The position numbers and the translations under genes were made by a program. This document shows positions 23,448 through 23,945 of a stretch of DNA of 23,945 bases, one piece after another. The stretch spans positions 15,325 to 39,269 of the forward strand of contig DKPN01000062.1 in the NCBI GenBank assembly GCA_002471195.1, written 5' to 3'. The DNA is from Bacteroides sp. UBA7333. GTDB taxonomy: Bacteria > Bacteroidota > Bacteroidia > Bacteroidales > Bacteroidaceae. Under the pieces are notes generated by a model. The model had not been told where the DNA came from. It was given only the letters and a program-made list of their open reading frames with translations, and did not search any database. Position 1 is the stretch's first letter. Every line of letters starts with the position of its first letter.

Positions 23448-23930
23448 ATGATTAGAAGTGTTACAACTAACGATAGTAAAGATATCGCCAATATTTATAA
23501 TGAATATATCACCAATAGTGTTATAACTTTCGAAACTAAATGCATCAGCGTTGAAGAGATAAAAAATCGAATCGAGACATTATGTCGACAATATCCTTTT
23601 TTTGTTTTCGAGGAAAATAATCGTGTTACCGGTTATTGTTATGTTCACCCATGGAAAGAAAAAGCAGCATATAGTCATACTTTCGAATCGACAATATATA
23701 TAGAGAAACAATCTATTGGTAAAGGCATTGGCTTGTTATTAATGGCAAAACTTATTGATGAATGTAGAAAACGAAAGTATCACAGCCTAATTGCATGTAT
23801 TACCGATGGCAACGAAACGAGCATCGCATTTCATAGAAAATTCAATTTTACACAAGTTTCGCATTTTAAAGAAGTCGGTTACAAATTTAATAGATGGATT
23901 GATGTTAAAGATTTTCAGTTGATATTATAG
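23448..23930 (+). CDS. GNAT acetyltransferase, phosphinothricin/methionine sulfone acetyltransferase-like
   Basis: Cytoplasmic acetyl-CoA-dependent N-acetyltransferase of 160 residues, of the Pat/YncA (COG1247) type. Marks of the family are the opening IRSVTTNDSKDIANIYNEY, the FETKCISVEEIKNRI segment and GYCYVHPWKEKAAYSHTFES. The acetyl-CoA loop is KQSIGKGIGLLLM at about 90-102, and the end carries ETSIAFHRKFNF followed by the usual EVGYKFNRWIDV. Natural substrates of such enzymes include methionine derivatives and toxic amino-acid analogues; the true one here cannot be told. It is complete and slightly shorter than the usual 165-180 residues. It has its own promoter box within inverted repeats. 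The last 15 bases of the window hold nothing recognisable. Confidence 0.87.
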   Translation: MIRSVTTNDSKDIANIYNEYITNSVITFETKCISVEEIKNRIETLCRQYPFFVFEENNRVTGYCYVHPWKEKAAYSHTFESTIYIEKQSIGKGIGLLLMAKLIDECRKRKYHSLIACITDGNETSIAFHRKFNFTQVSHFKEVGYKFNRWIDVKDFQLIL

Positions 23931-23945
23931 ACAAAAAGCAGGTTA

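Overview
The window looks like the chromosome of a low-GC, anaerobic member of the Bacteroidales. The reasons are two S46 dipeptidyl-peptidases side by side, a complete sodium-pumping methylmalonyl-CoA decarboxylase operon, a SusC-type TonB-dependent receptor with a carboxypeptidase-regulatory-like domain, an anaerobic sulfatase-maturase-type radical SAM enzyme, a DUF4369 lipoprotein, few Shine-Dalgarno sites, and repeated TAnnTTTG boxes (the Bacteroidetes -7 promoter element) ahead of genes. I cannot fix the genus. No rRNA, tRNA, CRISPR array, insertion sequence or phage gene was seen, and no gene-free stretch exceeds 300 bases.

Layout. 1-1172: the 3' end of a PlsC-type acyltransferase and a convergent DUF4369 lipoprotein. 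1402-6973: a tight unit of an anSME-like radical SAM enzyme followed by a DPP7-type and a DPP11-type exopeptidase (4-base ATGA overlap), closed by a strong bidirectional terminator. 7014-8138: a convergent GT-B glycosyltransferase. 8335-9558: three thioredoxin-fold genes (cytoplasmic thioredoxin, thioredoxin-like lipoprotein, glutaredoxin-like protein). 9771-13198: a FemAB/GNAT-like acyltransferase and an orphan TonB-dependent receptor. 13304-17885: methylmalonyl-CoA epimerase, carboxyltransferase, an unusual lamin-tail/OadG lipoprotein, biotin carrier and sodium-pump beta subunit. 17970-21794: HAD phosphatase, YhcC-type radical SAM protein, A-type flavodiiron protein and NagB. 21880-23339: an ECF sigma factor with a small two-helix membrane protein downstream and a divergent three-helix membrane protein. 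23448-23930: a Pat-type GNAT acetyltransferase.

How the parts fit. The picture is an asaccharolytic or mixed fermenter: peptides are cut outside the cytoplasm by DPP7 (hydrophobic P1) and DPP11 (acidic P1), amino sugars enter through NagB, and carbon leaves as propionate while methylmalonyl-CoA decarboxylation drives sodium export. The thioredoxin group and the flavodiiron protein suit an anaerobe coping with traces of oxygen.

The most distinctive signal is in the 145-base divergent region at 22802-22946. An 11-bp perfect inverted repeat there carries two outward-facing TGTAACC boxes, each followed 15-16 bases later by CGTTAAA or CGTCAAA. This is the layout of two divergent ECF-sigma promoters, so the sigma factor probably drives both its own operon and the neighbouring membrane protein. 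The second notable item is the lamin-tail domain fused to the OadG-like subunit of the decarboxylase. I did not find a clearly new defence or mobile system.
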